In this document: in pieces, positions 13,280 to 24,824 of the stretch
How the letters are laid out: every line of letters starts with the position of its first letter
How positions within the stretch are numbered: position 1 is the stretch's first letter
Source: Mariannaea sp. PMI_226
Taxonomy: Eukaryota > Ascomycota > Sordariomycetes > Hypocreales > Nectriaceae
Reading direction: 5' to 3'
Length of the DNA: 64,000 bases
Assembly (NCBI GenBank): GCA_024336345.1
Contig: JANFOG010000002.1
Span: 2,170,001 to 2,234,000, forward strand
Position numbers and translations under genes: made by a program
The notes under the pieces: model-generated
Told to the model about the DNA's origin: nothing
Seen by the model: the letters and a program-made list of their open reading frames with translations, nothing else
Database searches by the model: none

Positions 13280-13772
13280 TCAACTCGTCGAGATCTTAAA
13301 TGCCTGGGAATCAGTATGAATGCAGACACAGTTGAGGGCTTAGTTGTCATTGCAGGGATAGATGACCACGCGTCTGTCGGTACCGAACCACATGCTTCCA
13401 CAGTTATCTACCTCCATTGCCGATTTGGTGATCGGATCCTCACGAACGATCTTATTCGAGATAAAGAAACAGGAGGCGGCTTTGGGATAGCTAAAGAGTT
13501 TTGACTTCTCTCCACCAACAAACTCTCGATTTCGCTGGCTAGCCGCGATTGCTCGTAAATCTGAGGTCATGTTAGAGTAGACTCGCTGTAGAATAATAGT
13601 ATAACGTGTGTTGAGGTATGAGAAATCAACTTACGGTCATCTCATGCCTTTGCTCGCGAAGACCAATGGCAGCACAGATTATTGCGGCCTTCAGCGGATG
13701 AGGGAAGTCGTGCACCAATGGGTTGTTAAGCTCACTGAAGATTGTATCGTCATGTCTATTAGGCGTTGCCAT
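13280..13772 (-). pseudogene. Broken FAD-dependent monooxygenase-like gene
   Basis: On the minus strand an ATG at 13772 opens a 46-codon segment ending at a good donor (GTAAGTTG, 13634). After an acceptor at 13586 the frame resumes. It reads KLFSYPKAA, then DPITKSAMEVDNCGSMWFG, then RRVVIYPCNDN, which matches in order and spacing the middle of salicylate-hydroxylase-type flavoprotein monooxygenases (sheet residues before the second FAD motif). A TAA at 13342-13340 then interrupts it, yet the same frame continues as ALNCVCIHTDSQ, which fits the family's next strand, before another stop at 13282-13280. No GxGxxG dinucleotide-binding motif and no GDAAH motif were found, so both ends are missing. 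The Gln/Glu-to-stop pattern would fit C-to-T mutation such as RIP, but that is inference. A functional gene with unusual introns is the less likely alternative. Confidence 0.5.
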
Positions 13773-14862
13773 CGTCTCCAGCCTTGAATTGATTGTAGGT
13801 GTGGTCTAATATTACGTAGCCTGGAGAAATATCAGAAGCTAATAAAAGCAATAGAATATTTGAGGAGTCAGGATTAGGTATGTAGAGTAATAAATAGGAT
13901 TGGCACATTTAGGGGCAACTGAGACAAAGAGAATGTTCGGGATCCGGGATACCTCCGTCAAGACTAAGCACTCTATTTCCTTAATGATTTCAAGTTGGCT
14001 CATGTATACAATTTCGGCCCGAGGCAACACAAGTTTCATTATGAATAGGTAGCCTGAATGATTGGAAAATCTCGATCGATTTAGGGTAATAGTAAGACTA
14101 TTAAGCCCAGCACACTCGGAACAAGAGGGTTAGAAGCAGGCACTTGACACCGCAAATACTGGTGTCAACTCTGCTGTTCAATGTCAAAAGAAATACAAAC
14201 ATGCCTTCTTTTCTTTTTGAGGAGGGAAGAAAACACTTCTTCATTTTATACTCTAGTATCCTTCACGTCTTGACGATCAGCATTGATTTTAGGTTATGTT
14301 TTGCCGCATGTCCAATAAGCGGACTACCTCGACTTAAACAAACCCTACCCCTTATTCCGTGATGAATAGAGCCCTAGATGAATTCAAGAGCCAGAATATA
14401 CAATATACTGACTCGCCCTGGGGTTAGGGTCACATATTCTTTCTTGCCTGCTCCATCACCGATCATTGAGCTCCTACAAATCAACTGCACTGCTGCGAGC
14501 AAGGTCCTTGGAAGCAGAGATAACATCTGCTACCAGACGCTTGAATAAATTTCCATGCAGAATAGAATCGTCGTATTTTTATCGTTTAAATACATCGGTA
14601 ACCTACCTAATTCACCTCGATAGTCCAGTCTTGTTACTTTTCTGAGTATGATGGATGGAATTGTACACCTTGTGGTTGCCCCTCCTCTCCCCGCATCTCG
14701 CCCGAAAATAGTCTCTACCTCCGGCTGGCTTTCTACCAAAGAGGGAACCTGGAGACAATATTCTAGTTCTGATTTTATTTCAGAGATATTGAGAGTAGCG
14801 ACTGACAACAGAACAGAGAGGGTAGAGGATTTACAGAACATTGAACAGAATTTCCTTCCCAA
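13773..14862. other. AT-rich region between broken monooxygenase and SDR
   Basis: About 1.1 kb, richer in A/T than the flanks. A minus-strand frame at 14039-13839 has no recognisable product. The stretch would have been the divergent promoter of the broken gene and the SDR. No other feature is visible. Confidence 0.4.
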
Positions 14863-15766
14863 ATGACTCCAAACCGTCCCCTCGTTGCCCTCATCACAGG
14901 CGGCACTGCCGGTCTCGGCGCGGCGACAGCCCGTCTCTTCGCTCAAGACGGCATGCGAGTAGCCGTCAACTACTATTCTGACAGCGATCGCGCCAACACC
15001 TTTGTCCATGAACTTCATTCTATTTCGCCGTTGCCACGCGATGACAAGAACTTTCTCTGCTTCCGCGCAGACCTCGCTGTTCGCGATCAGTTGAACATCC
15101 TAGTCAATGAGGTCGTGGCTGAGATGGGCCAGCTGGACGTGGTCTTCTCCAACGGGGGTTGGACGAAGCTTCGCGACATTACGAACTTGGATGATAACGT
15201 GGTAGAGGACGATTGGGATCGTTGCTTCAATATGAACGTCAAGTCGCACCTATTCCTGATGCACGCAGCAAAGGAACATCTCGACAAGACTGAAGGTGCC
15301 TTTATTACCACAGCCTCGCTGGCCGGCGTCAAAGTTAGCGGGAGCTCTCTTGTAAGGGACCTATCTATTAAGCAGACCGTGTCATTGCCTTCAGGGACCC
15401 AGTTCAGAGGCAGCTGATACGACTATAGGCATATGCTGTCACCAAAGCTGCTCAGATACACCTTGTTAAAGGCCTTGCTCTGGCTGCGAGCCCCAAGATT
15501 AGAGTCAACAGCGTGTCTCCAGGTCTTATGCTTACGGTACGAGACATATGAAGAAGCTTAAAACATGCCAAGACATAGTGCTCATCTGTGAGAAACAGGA
15601 TTGGGGCCTTAGTTTCCCCCCCGAAAAACGAGAAGAGATGCGACAGAAGACGAAACTTGGCCGATTTGTCACTGTTGATGACGTTGCTCAGCAGGTTCTT
15701 TGCTTTGCGAAATCAAAAGGCGTCACAGGCGTCAACGCCGTGTTAGATGCTGGCATGGCTCTCTGA
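14863..15766 (+). CDS. Short-chain dehydrogenase/reductase (classical SDR)
   Basis: Exons 14863-15351, 15429-15536 and 15599-15766 join in phase to a 254-residue protein, the normal size for a classical SDR. The N-terminal TGGTAGLG (residues 12-19) is the NAD(P)-binding glycine motif. SNGG replaces the usual NAG after the fourth strand. Ser152, Tyr165 and Lys169 (YAVTK) form the catalytic set with standard spacing, and RVNSVSPG follows the active site. The C-terminus GVNAVLDAGMAL fits the family's last strand. It should reduce or oxidise a carbonyl/alcohol with NAD(P)H; the substrate cannot be read. It points away from the broken monooxygenase and converges on the MFS gene 205 bp downstream, so all three may once have served one pathway. 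The start ATG follows CCAA directly; the last exon begins after a 62-bp intron. Confidence 0.9.
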
Positions 15767-15971
15767 ATCGCGCACAACGAAGCCATGTCGGTTCAAATTT
15801 CTAGAACGAGACTGAGAACAGACCTTGTGTGAAATTGCTGGTAGATATCATACTGATATAGAATTGAGTTAAGACGTGCAAAATAAGCTACCTTTATTCC
15901 TCTATAATAAGTACGTAGCATTAATTTTTTGTTTTGGTTTCGTTTTCTCTTGAATTCGTAGTCTGCTTTTC

Positions 15972-17798
15972 TTACTCCCCAACCTCCCGGTCGTCGTCCC
16001 AATACACAAATGATACAAGTCGCCAATGCCACGTAATGTTTCTGATGCGCTTCCCCCAGATATAAAACGGTATCCAGAGTATAAGTATTGCGGCTGAAAT
16101 GCCAGCCATAGCTCCGTATGCTTTCTGATAACCTGAAGTGTTGATCCAAGGATTAGTGTAAAATGATAGCAGGAATCCAAACATGGCTGCTCACGGTCGT
16201 TAGCTCGGGACAAGACAAGGGATGATTCGGTTATGTCTCTCACATTTAAATCCCATTACAGCCAAGCTAACCTCTCCTGCTACAGGACGATATGAATCAA
16301 TGACATAGACAAGACTGACGCTTGCTGCTTGAGTAATGGAGAAATTCACTACCCGATGTTAGTTGTTTTTCACACTAGATCGTATGGTATGCTGCTTACA
16401 AAGTCCAAGGCCAATTGTTGGCACAATCCAATGGAGTTGGCGTTCGATGCCAATGCCATATAATAGTAAGGCTAATGGAGCTGTAACCATGGAAATTGAA
16501 ATCACAGGAAGCCTCATTTCAGGCTCTCTCATTCCCTTATTACGTTTGGTCAAGTAGTCTGCCACCTCGTCCCCCAAATGGCCGCCAGCAGGGATGCCAA
16601 AGACAGAGCCGATTATCGCAGCTACGAAGCAGAGGCCGGATTGATAAGCTTCAAACCCGTAGGCCACCTCAAATGCCGTGCCGATATTGGATGAAACAGC
16701 CACTAAGAAGCCAATCGTCACGGACTGGACGAGGGCCGCCCAAAGTACTGGGGGGAGTGTTACTAATAGAAAAGGCCGAACAAATAACTTCAGCAAGCTT
16801 TCATGGGTTATAGGCTTATTCCAGAGAGCCAAGGTTCTCAATAAACCAGTTTTGGGAGGAATCACGGGCGAGAGACCGAAGGCTGAGTTGGAAGACTCTG
16901 ATGAACCGTCCTTGTCATCCTTCGCGCTGGTGCAGACGGCAGAGACACTACTATCCTCGCATTGGCGATGATACGAAGTTTCAGGGAATGTCAGGAGAAT
17001 AAGAATGAGGACCGATCCGATGAGAGCAGAAGAGACCTGATAGATCGTCCGCCAATTGTGGTCGATGGTGATGAGGCCGGAAATAACTATGCCAAGAGCA
17101 ACGCCGACAGAAAGGGCACAGTTATAGAAGGACATAATGGCCCCCCTCTCATGCAGGAAGAACACATCAGCAATAGTTATTGGGGCAATTGTCTCAGCAG
17201 CGCCGGCTCCAAAACCCATGATGATGCGACCCGCCAGAAAGCCGGCGTATGACTTCTCGAAGATGAGCCACAAGGCGGTTCCGAAGTAAATGAGATAGCT
17301 GACAAGGTAGACGGGTCGTCTTCCATACTTATTTGCGAGGGGAACCCACACAAAGCAGCCCACCCCCTGAAGGAGACTTGTCGTAGTGAAGAAATAAGCG
17401 ACCTTGGGTATTGCTGAACTCGTCAGAGTACCCTTTTCGGCCGCTTTAGGAAAGAAATCAAGTGCCGTGGAGACGATAGCAACAGATGGGCCTCCGGCTA
17501 AGAAATTGGACATGGTCATTGCCAAGCAGACAAGACCAGCGATGTAGTACTTTCGCCATTGTGGCCTTGTCAGGAAAGATATTAGCTAGTATTTACAAAG
17601 GGAAAGTTGAAACAACGGGTGGCTCTACCAATTCAAAGGATCATGGGGATCTTGAGAGGGGATTGGGATCAACAGAAGCGCATTAGTCTCTCTATCACGA
17701 AGCTGCACATTCCCTAGGGTGTGCTTTCGGTTGCTGACCGTTGCTTCATGAGTGGATCCTGTGATCTCAATAGCTGTGGAATTGCTAGAGTTTTGCAT
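15972..17798 (-). CDS. Major facilitator superfamily transporter (DHA1-like, 12 TM)
   Basis: Four exons, 17798-17629, 17565-16400, 16348-16244 and 16186-15972, give 551 residues. Introns are 63, 51 and 57 bp; intron 2 carries CTAAC before its acceptor. The N-terminus is a soluble tail ending in DPLNWPQWRKYY, the signature lead-in to helix 1 of fungal drug:H+ antiporters. The motif-A region reads LANKYGRRPVYL between helices 2 and 3. About 12 hydrophobic spans follow, with a Ser-rich central loop. Such carriers export toxins or metabolites, or import small anions, at the plasma membrane. The tail-to-tail SDR and the broken monooxygenase nearby suggest transport of that pathway's substrate or product, which is inference. 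Start ATG (MQNSSNSTAIE) was chosen because it gives a normal-length tail. Confidence 0.9.
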
Positions 17799-18430
17799 AT
17801 CGAGGCTTGGTGACAGCTAGGCCAAAGGGTCGGGTGGCCACAGCTGTTCGGTCAGGCTCTTGATAAGTTAGCTCTTTGAGATATGAGGACTGATGTATGC
17901 CATACCAAGGCAGGAAATGGAGACTAGGCTTCCAATAGTAGTTGAAGCAGCTCCACGGCGAGAGAGAAATAAATTAGGAGAGGAAGTGGGAAAAAAATAA
18001 ATAAAAAGGAAAATAGAATATCATAAAGAAGGGGAAAAGAAAGATTGTAAGCCGAGAACGTTAGAGCACAGTTCGTTCGAAGATTGGAGATATATGTGAC
18101 GGGTTGTGTAGTATACGGTATGCGGGGACTAATCAAAGATGAGGTCCCCCCTTCCATCCCTTGCAGCCCTCTAAAGTTTTAACATGGGGGTTTGCAGATG
18201 ATGAGGGAACGGGGCGCCCCGTAGTCTGTATAGAATATAGATTAGTGAGGCCGTTCGAGGAGGGGGCATGCCCAACCAGACAGGGGTATTGTTTGTGGAG
18301 GAGTTTGCAGGAGGCGTTGGTGATGAGGGCATTGAAAGGGTTGACTGGTGGGCGACGGCGACGGTGACGTCTCAAGCCAGCCACCACCGAGTCAAGCTCC
18401 TTTGTGAGCCGCGGTAATTGAAAGATGAAG

Positions 18431-18458
18431 AGACTCCTCTATGAGCCGATAGGAGTCT
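18431..18458. repeat. Inverted repeat, 8-bp arms
   Basis: AGACTCCT at 18431-18438 is exactly complementary to AGGAGTCT at 18451-18458, with a 12-base loop. It lies in intergenic DNA and could form a hairpin. No function is evident and chance is possible. Confidence 0.35.
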
Positions 18459-19886
18459 TTGAGAGCTCATCCGAAATACAGGCAAACAGGAAAGCTCAAT
18501 ATTCCGTCCGGTAGGTACAGTGCTACGGAGGAGACCAAAGGTCATCTTCTATCAATCTGTGGTTTAGGGGCGCCGAGGGGAGGGTTCAGATTCGGCGACA
18601 CTAGTACTAATCCATTAGCATCGTTAATGGAGCAGGGGAATCCCGGATAATTCGTCTTACCACAGTATGGTCAATATCTGATAAGTTTTGTTCTGCCGGC
18701 GGGAAAGTACCTACACTACAGCATGGTTCATCTAGCATCTTGGCAATGCGTGAAGTAGCTTGTATATTTTTTCAATTGAAAACCATAGCCACCTAGTTCA
18801 TCAAGGACTCCGTAGTTCGGATAGTCGGTATCAGTTTACGCCTTGCTCTCTTTCCTCGTCACTACGGCCGCTCAACATATGACCTGCACACCTTACATAT
18901 ATGGAGAAATATTAAGTATATGATACCTCATCAGCTCTCTATACAGTACCATCCCAGCAATCTAGCACAAGATCTAGATGAGGCATTAGGTGTTCATACT
19001 CGATTCTGGTCGTTAACCATTTCCCCCCGTAATAGTTAGTCGATTAGTAAGTGGTGTACTACTATGTAGAAAGCTGACAATGGATGATAAATGTGCGGAG
19101 AAGAGAAACTTCTATACGGTGTTCCCCTCATGCTGTGAGATTTTTATGCGGCAAATAGCCCGTAACTTCTGTGGAAAGTTGGACTCCTGGCTATTGGTTG
19201 TTCCTAGTCGCACAACCGAGTTGAACGAGCAAGGAAAATATATAACAGAACAGAGCACAGGCGGCATACATAAGGTACAGGATGTACTGGACAGGGATGG
19301 TGAGAGGGGGACTAGGCCGTTGTTGACCCGCCTATTGACAAAAGAGTGACGCGTATGCCCTGATTGCGTATGGATGTTCCCGTAATTGTCGACCACTACG
19401 TAAGTCAGCCCTGCTTCGTCAACACAGTTCGGCGCAGTCTAGCGTTACCGAAACTGGTTCCATTATCGTTTCGTACGATGCACGCATGGCTCACGATCAG
19501 TGGGCTGGTTGCCAAACTCAGGGCAACTTAACAGATGTAGTAACCAATGATTAAGTTGACTCCTCACTATTTGTCCATGTTGTCATTCTAACCAGCAAAA
19601 ACTCGATACGGAATCTGGGAGTTTCTCTTTTCTCCCGTTGCAATGCTTCGGATAGCCTGCCTTATTGGTGTCCTCCAGACGTTATTCTTTTGGTTGGTCA
19701 AAAACTACTCCACCAACTGGGTCACATACCCACACTAAGGTAGGTGTAAGTTGGTACTTTAATTCGATAATCATGTTGAGTAGATCAAATGATGAGCTTC
19801 CACTCTCGCCAGGACTCAAGGACTGACAGTGTTCTCATTCAGACCTCCTCGTCAATCAATTAACGTAGGCATCTTACCTTAGATAC

Positions 19887-19908
19887 GGTACCTGCCTAGG
19901 CAGGTACC
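19887..19908. repeat. Perfect 22-bp palindrome centred on CCTAGG
   Basis: The 22 bases are their own reverse complement: GGTACC at each end flanks TGCCTAGGCA. It sits about 670 bp upstream of the transcription factor start, among TACCTACC words. It could bind a dimeric regulator or simply be two copies of the local TACCTAGG word in opposite orientation. Confidence 0.5.
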
Positions 19909-20514
19909 TAGTTATTGAAGCGTACCTACCTCAGTTCGCGGAAGTTGTTGCAGCAGCCCACATTTCTTTTCGCGTATTGTAATGGAGGCAGATGCGAGGA
20001 TTGTCCACTTTTCGAGTTTTAAAGTTTTCGAGCATGAGGGTTTCTTTCCTGAGACCCCCTGCGCTTTACTGCAGTAGGTAGGCAAAGTAAGCACCTCCCT
20101 TAGTTGTTGCTCAAGTACTATGTAAGAATTACCTACCTGGGGTTGCTTTAGGGAGTTGGGCCGCCCTCCTTGCCGGGGAAGGTAGCCTGCATGCGCCTAA
20201 CGTCTAGGCCTTCTCTCTCTCTCCCCTCCCCGGTCCCTTCCTTGCTGCGTTTCGTCTTGTCGTGCGACGGTAGTTGGACGACCTCACCTCACCTCACCCC
20301 CATGTCAAAAGCTGTCCCACATTCGCCGATGCATCTTTCAACTCCAGCTCCCTAGTCCGCTTCGATCTCCAGCATGCCTGTTATTCATCGGCACAATCGT
20401 CTCACAGACATTCCCGCAGAGCTTTTTTTCTTCTTTCCCCCATCCTTGCAGTAATTTGCAAGCCAGTAGTGGTGATTAGCCTCTGCCTTTCTCACCCAGC
20501 TTAACTGCTCTCTC

Positions 20515-20568
20515 ATGCCCGACCTGCTCATCGCTAACAATAGGCGGGCCCGCTACGCCGTCCCCTGA
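20515..20568 (+). promoter_or_regulatory. Possible upstream ORF ending 6 bp before the transcription factor start
   Basis: ATG at 20515 opens a 17-codon frame that stops with TGA at 20566-20568. The main ATG at 20575 follows GCCGCC, a strong initiation context. If the leader is unspliced, this uORF would reduce translation of the main frame. GCTAACAATAG inside it resembles a branch site plus acceptor, so a leader intron may remove its ATG. Confidence 0.35.
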
Positions 20569-20574
20569 GCCGCC

Positions 20575-23500
20575 ATGGTCGGCTCAACTCTCACTCATAT
20601 CCTAGACCCTCCCCAACCGTCAGATCCAGCCTTCGCGACTCATTCGCATGTGCCTCATCTACCTAATACTTTGGGATATAGTGCTTCGCCTGCTTTCGAT
20701 GCCCTGCGACCAAGTTTGATCGTCCCCAACTCAACTCCTATTACAGCCTCTTCCGCGATCCTTACTCCTGCATCTGGACCAAGCTCTTCGGTTTCCCCTC
20801 CAAACCAAGAGACCTCTGCTGTCACATCAACACCGAACCGCGGCCATTCTGGTCCTTCACTATACGCCTGCGGTGATTGCGGCCGCCGGTATTCCCGCCC
20901 CGAACACCTTCAACGCCATGTGCAGACACATACTCTTGGCCGACGATTTGCCTGTCAGGTCTGTGGCAAGACCTTCGCTCGCGCCGACCTCAAGAAACGA
21001 CATGAAGTGAACCATGAAAATGATTCTTCGAAAAAGCGCCGGCGCACCACCTCCTCTCCAACCGCTGGTCGGGTCGCTCATGCCTGCAAGGCTTGTGCTG
21101 TTGCTCGTGTCAAATGCCAAGAGGATAAACCATGTCAGCGCTGTGTTCGTCGCGGCTTGACCTGTCTATCATCTGAAGCCGGATCTACCGCTGCCATGCA
21201 CCTGATGAACCTCTCTTCCGGGACGCATTCCACAATGCCTTCTTCCAGAGACGATCCTGAAAACCCTTGTCCGCCGGCGACTTACTTATTGCCTAGTATC
21301 ACTGGAACCGTTCCAGTCAGCATCCCTGTCTCTGCCACTCTGGGACCACAACAGATGGATGGCCAAGCGTCTCCATTGGGCCTGACGCCTCCCTATAGGC
21401 ATGAGGTTGGCCAGATGACTACTCCAGACGCAGTGATAGATCAAGGTTGGTTTCCTAGAATTTTTTCTCAAGCATACCATACACTTATTGCACATTCATA
21501 ACATTTCTTGATTTAACTCCAACCCGATATGCCAACTAGAAAACTAATTCGAAGACAGGAGCTTCTGAACATTATAATCAGAATGAGGACTCTAATTCTA
21601 AGGTCTTCATGAATATCGATCGCCTTCCTTTTGGAGATTTCTTACGTGACATCCTCTACGAACAGCATATGGACAGTTCTGATAAGTTGGCCGAAAATCC
21701 AGGGCTTGCAGTCCTAGACTTTTGCGATGATGCCAACTTGGAGCTCTCAGACTTCGATTTCAACACATTGGAGACCTGGAATGCGGACAATGGCGTGAGT
21801 ATGCCAATGCAACAAGAAACCCCAGAAACGGATACTTCAGTCGACCTAGCTCAGATGCGCGAGCGCGTTGTCAAAGTCTGGACCGACTCTCCTTGGAGGT
21901 GGCAACCTAAGGGACCAGAGAACACATATGATGAAGCTAGCAACCTTCCTGTGCCGCCTGGAAATGCAGCAAGTCTTCAGGTACAGGAAGCTGGGAAATG
22001 GATGGATAGGGTTGTCAACGAAAAGCTAGAACAGTCCCTGCGAGATCGAGTCCTTGGCCTCGTATTAAAAGCCTGTCGACAGGGGTCAATATTCAACCGA
22101 GTTGCGGCCTCTTTCCCATCTTGCGAGCTTATGGACACCATGATTCATATCTTTCTCCATTTCCATGCTTGTCAGGTGACAGGATGGATACACTTCCCGA
22201 CTTTCAAGCTTAACTCGCAGTGGCATGAGTGGATTGCCGCCGCCGCCGCCGCCGGTGCTGTTCTAGCTCCTTCCCCTACGCTGCGCCGATTTGGCCTCGC
22301 CCTGCAGGAGTCTTATCGTGAGTTTTGACATATCCCCGTGGCTGTCATGAGATCCAGTTCTGACTAATTTTCCTTTCAGGTATAACAATACCCACGAAAG
22401 TACGCAATAAAACGCACAATATCCAAAACAAATGGCTGTATATCACTTACTAACTATCCTAGTTTGAGGAGGATCATAGGTCGATCCGAGATCTCGGTCT
22501 CCTCCAGTCATTGATACTAACACAGGACATTGCCCTTTGGAGCGGCAACCGTCACAAGATGGAGATTGCCGAGTGCCATTTGGTTATCCCTGTCACGGTG
22601 AGTACCTCCATAGTTTAGAATATGGGGAGATTATGCAACCATACTAAATCCACTTAGATGATGCGATATCGTGGCAGATACCAGCGGTCCTCTTATCCTG
22701 TTATTCTGGTAAATACTTCGGACGAAGGGGAAGAACTTCAAGAGAAGTGGCGGAAATGGGTAGAGCAAGAGCAATGGAAACGGTATGTGATGGAATACCC
22801 GCTCCGAAGCGTTATCTAGGAATACGTGCCTAACATCGAGGTAGCCTGGTGTACCATGCGTATCATCGAGATGCCCAACAGTCGATGACAACATTGACAA
22901 ACCCTGCAATCTCGTATGCTGAGCTGACATTGCCTCTCCCCGCATCACGGGATCTGTGGTTCGCTAAGACAGCAGAAGAATGGAAGAGGCTGTATTTGGG
23001 TCTAGACGCCAGCGAAGTCAAGCGAGCACCGTCGGTAGCAGACCTCTTCCATGACACGAATCTTCTCTCTACCAACCGCCACCGCTTGGATGTTCAGCTC
23101 TCGTTATCAGTCTTCTTGCACGGCTTCTGGGCTTTGATTTTGGAGTACAGGCAGCTAAGTGCGGCTCACCGCTCACGCTCTTACACGCGCAATCCACCTG
23201 GAGCGGCTGTTCTCCTTCTCAATTCTCGACACCAAAGCCTGGTGCAGGATTTACAGATGTTTCAGGCAGCTACAAGAGATTGGCCTGAGATGTCAGCCCA
23301 GGAGCGGTTGATCCTAAATCTTTTGATGATGAATTTGCACGTGTCTCTCGACGATTTACAACTCTTTGCTGGCAAGGAAGGGGAAGACCAGGCACGACGA
23401 ATCTACCCCGTTCTCCAGCAGTGGGCCGAAAGCCCCGATTCTCGTTCGGCTATCTGGTATGCTGGACAAATCCTACGATATGCCAAGATGTTCCCGGAAG

Positions 23501-23880
23501 GGCATCTTAAGGCATTTTACGCTGTTGCAGTGCACCATGCGGCTCTTGCTCTTTGGACATACGGCGTAATCAGCCGAGCCAACCGCCGAGAGTCGAGAAG
23601 GTTGCGAGAGGAGCCAATTTACATGGATGGGTCCGAGTGCGCAGCAATCCACGGATTCATCAATCTCGAAAAGGGATCGGCACTTGTCCGGGGTCCGATG
23701 ACACGAAATCAAACGAAGGAGGCTTCGGTTGAAGATCCCCGACAATGCATGGAAGTGGCTGAAGGGGTGCTGAAAGGCAACTTTCCCAAGGGGGAAGACA
23801 CGATACCGGCGATTGTGGAAAATCTTTGCGGCTTAATCAAGCAACTTGGACATGCAGCTTGGGCGGTAGGGCTGGGCTAG
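20575..23880 (+). CDS. Transcription factor with two C2H2 fingers, a Zn2Cys6 cluster and a fungal regulatory domain
   Basis: Six exons, 20575-21445, 21559-22317, 22380-22399, 22463-22597, 22658-22782 and 22845-23880, give 981 residues. A Ser/Pro/Thr-rich N-terminus precedes two adjacent C2H2 fingers (C99-H119, C127-H147; second reads CQVCGKTFARADLKKRH). A basic stretch KKRRR follows, then a Zn2Cys6 binuclear cluster at 171-197 with C-x2-C-x6-C-x5-C-x2-C-x6-C spacing. The remaining ~700 residues are the helical middle-homology region of fungal factors (fungal_trans type), including the segment EIAECHLVIPV. The protein should bind DNA through both finger types in the nucleus; targets are unknown. 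Exon 3 is only 20 bases, so automated models may miss it. This dual-finger class is known in filamentous fungi, but I cannot name the orthologue. Confidence 0.88.
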
Positions 23881-24192
23881 CATTTGTTGACTCGGTTGGA
23901 CATGATGTAGAGTAAGTAGTCAAGATAGGATGAGCACATGATACTGTGACTATGAACACCAGACAAGCAAGCGTGATGAGACATGTTGGACAACAGATGG
24001 GATTTGCTTCAGACGTAATATGATTGAAAATGAATACCTACCTACTTAAGATGTACTGAATGAAGTTACAGTACGTATATACCTATACAGTGCCCCTAGA
24101 AGGGAGGTAAGTTTTTGCAAAGTACTACTGTTCGTCTGTCTTTGTGGGACCTGCGATGAAGCGATGGAGCGATGAATAGATGGGGGGACTGA

Positions 24193-24232
24193 CGGCATAA
24201 CGGCATAACGGCATGATGGCATGACGGCATGA
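24193..24232. repeat. 8-bp tandem repeat, five units
   Basis: CGGCATAA, CGGCATAA, CGGCATGA, TGGCATGA and CGGCATGA run head to tail, with partial matches beyond. The units differ by one or two bases. Confidence 0.75.
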
Positions 24233-24434
24233 CGGATGTGACGGGCCCACGTGGGTATTGCGGGCATGTGCATTGGCAAGGGAAGGATCGTTCCTTCCCT
24301 TCTCCCCCGCGTCCTGCCATGAGCCTGTGACTTGAGAATCCGAGAGACAAGTTGCAAAAATTCAACTCAAGTCGAGCAACTTATTACTGCTGTGCTTCGT
24401 ACCTAAGGTAGATAAGGCAAAGGTATTAACTTAC

Positions 24435-24460
24435 GTGCTGTGTGCTGTGTGCTGTGTGCT
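24435..24460. repeat. 7-bp tandem repeat GTGCTGT
   Basis: Three full copies of GTGCTGT followed by a partial GTGCT. It is a simple microsatellite-like array with no visible function. Confidence 0.7.
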
Positions 24461-24800
24461 GATGCGCATCGCCAAGCGAACCAACATAGTGTTAAATGGA
24501 ATGGTTCCTGGAAACAAGTAGGGCTCACAGCGTCGGTTCGAATATCAATAGGGAATTTAATGTTATTCATTCAAAGACGACAGACATAATAAGCACCTTA
24601 CCTTATGGATCTCTGGTAACTGAGTGCAGAGAAAGAGAGAGATCCAGTAACCCCCCCACCTGCTCTGCGTTCTCCCAAGTCCTAAATCACACGTCACTTC
24701 TTATTTAGCTCCTGTTGTAAACTACAAAGTGTCTTTACTTAGGTGCCTGCCTACCTTTTTATCTCGCCTTGCCGCCGCCTCAGAGGGAAAGGGCCCTCTG

Positions 24801-24824
24801 GTAGGTAGGTAGGTAGGTAGGTAC
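24801..24824. repeat. GTAG tandem array upstream of hydrolase
   Basis: GTAG repeated five times then GTAC. This is the longest copy of the GTAGGTAG/TACCTACC word that recurs in intergenic DNA of this window (also 42931-42945). Confidence 0.7.

Larger units (their letters stand above)
17799..20574. other. Intergenic region upstream of MFS and transcription factor genes
   Basis: About 2.8 kb without a supported gene. The proximal part is MFS promoter; 20200-20574 is CT-rich and looks like the leader of the transcription factor gene. In between, open frames are short and unrecognised (for example 19080-19349 plus and 18387-18133 minus). It contains an inverted repeat at 18431-18458 and a 22-bp palindrome at 19887-19908, listed separately. 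Confidence 0.45.

Noticed and set aside
14530..15018. Minus-strand 162-codon frame over the SDR start
   Set aside because: Antisense to the SDR coding sequence and its promoter; no protein resemblance.
24535..24555. GGTTCGAAT resembling a tRNA T-loop
   Set aside because: The flanking bases do not pair into a T stem and no acceptor stem or A box is present upstream.
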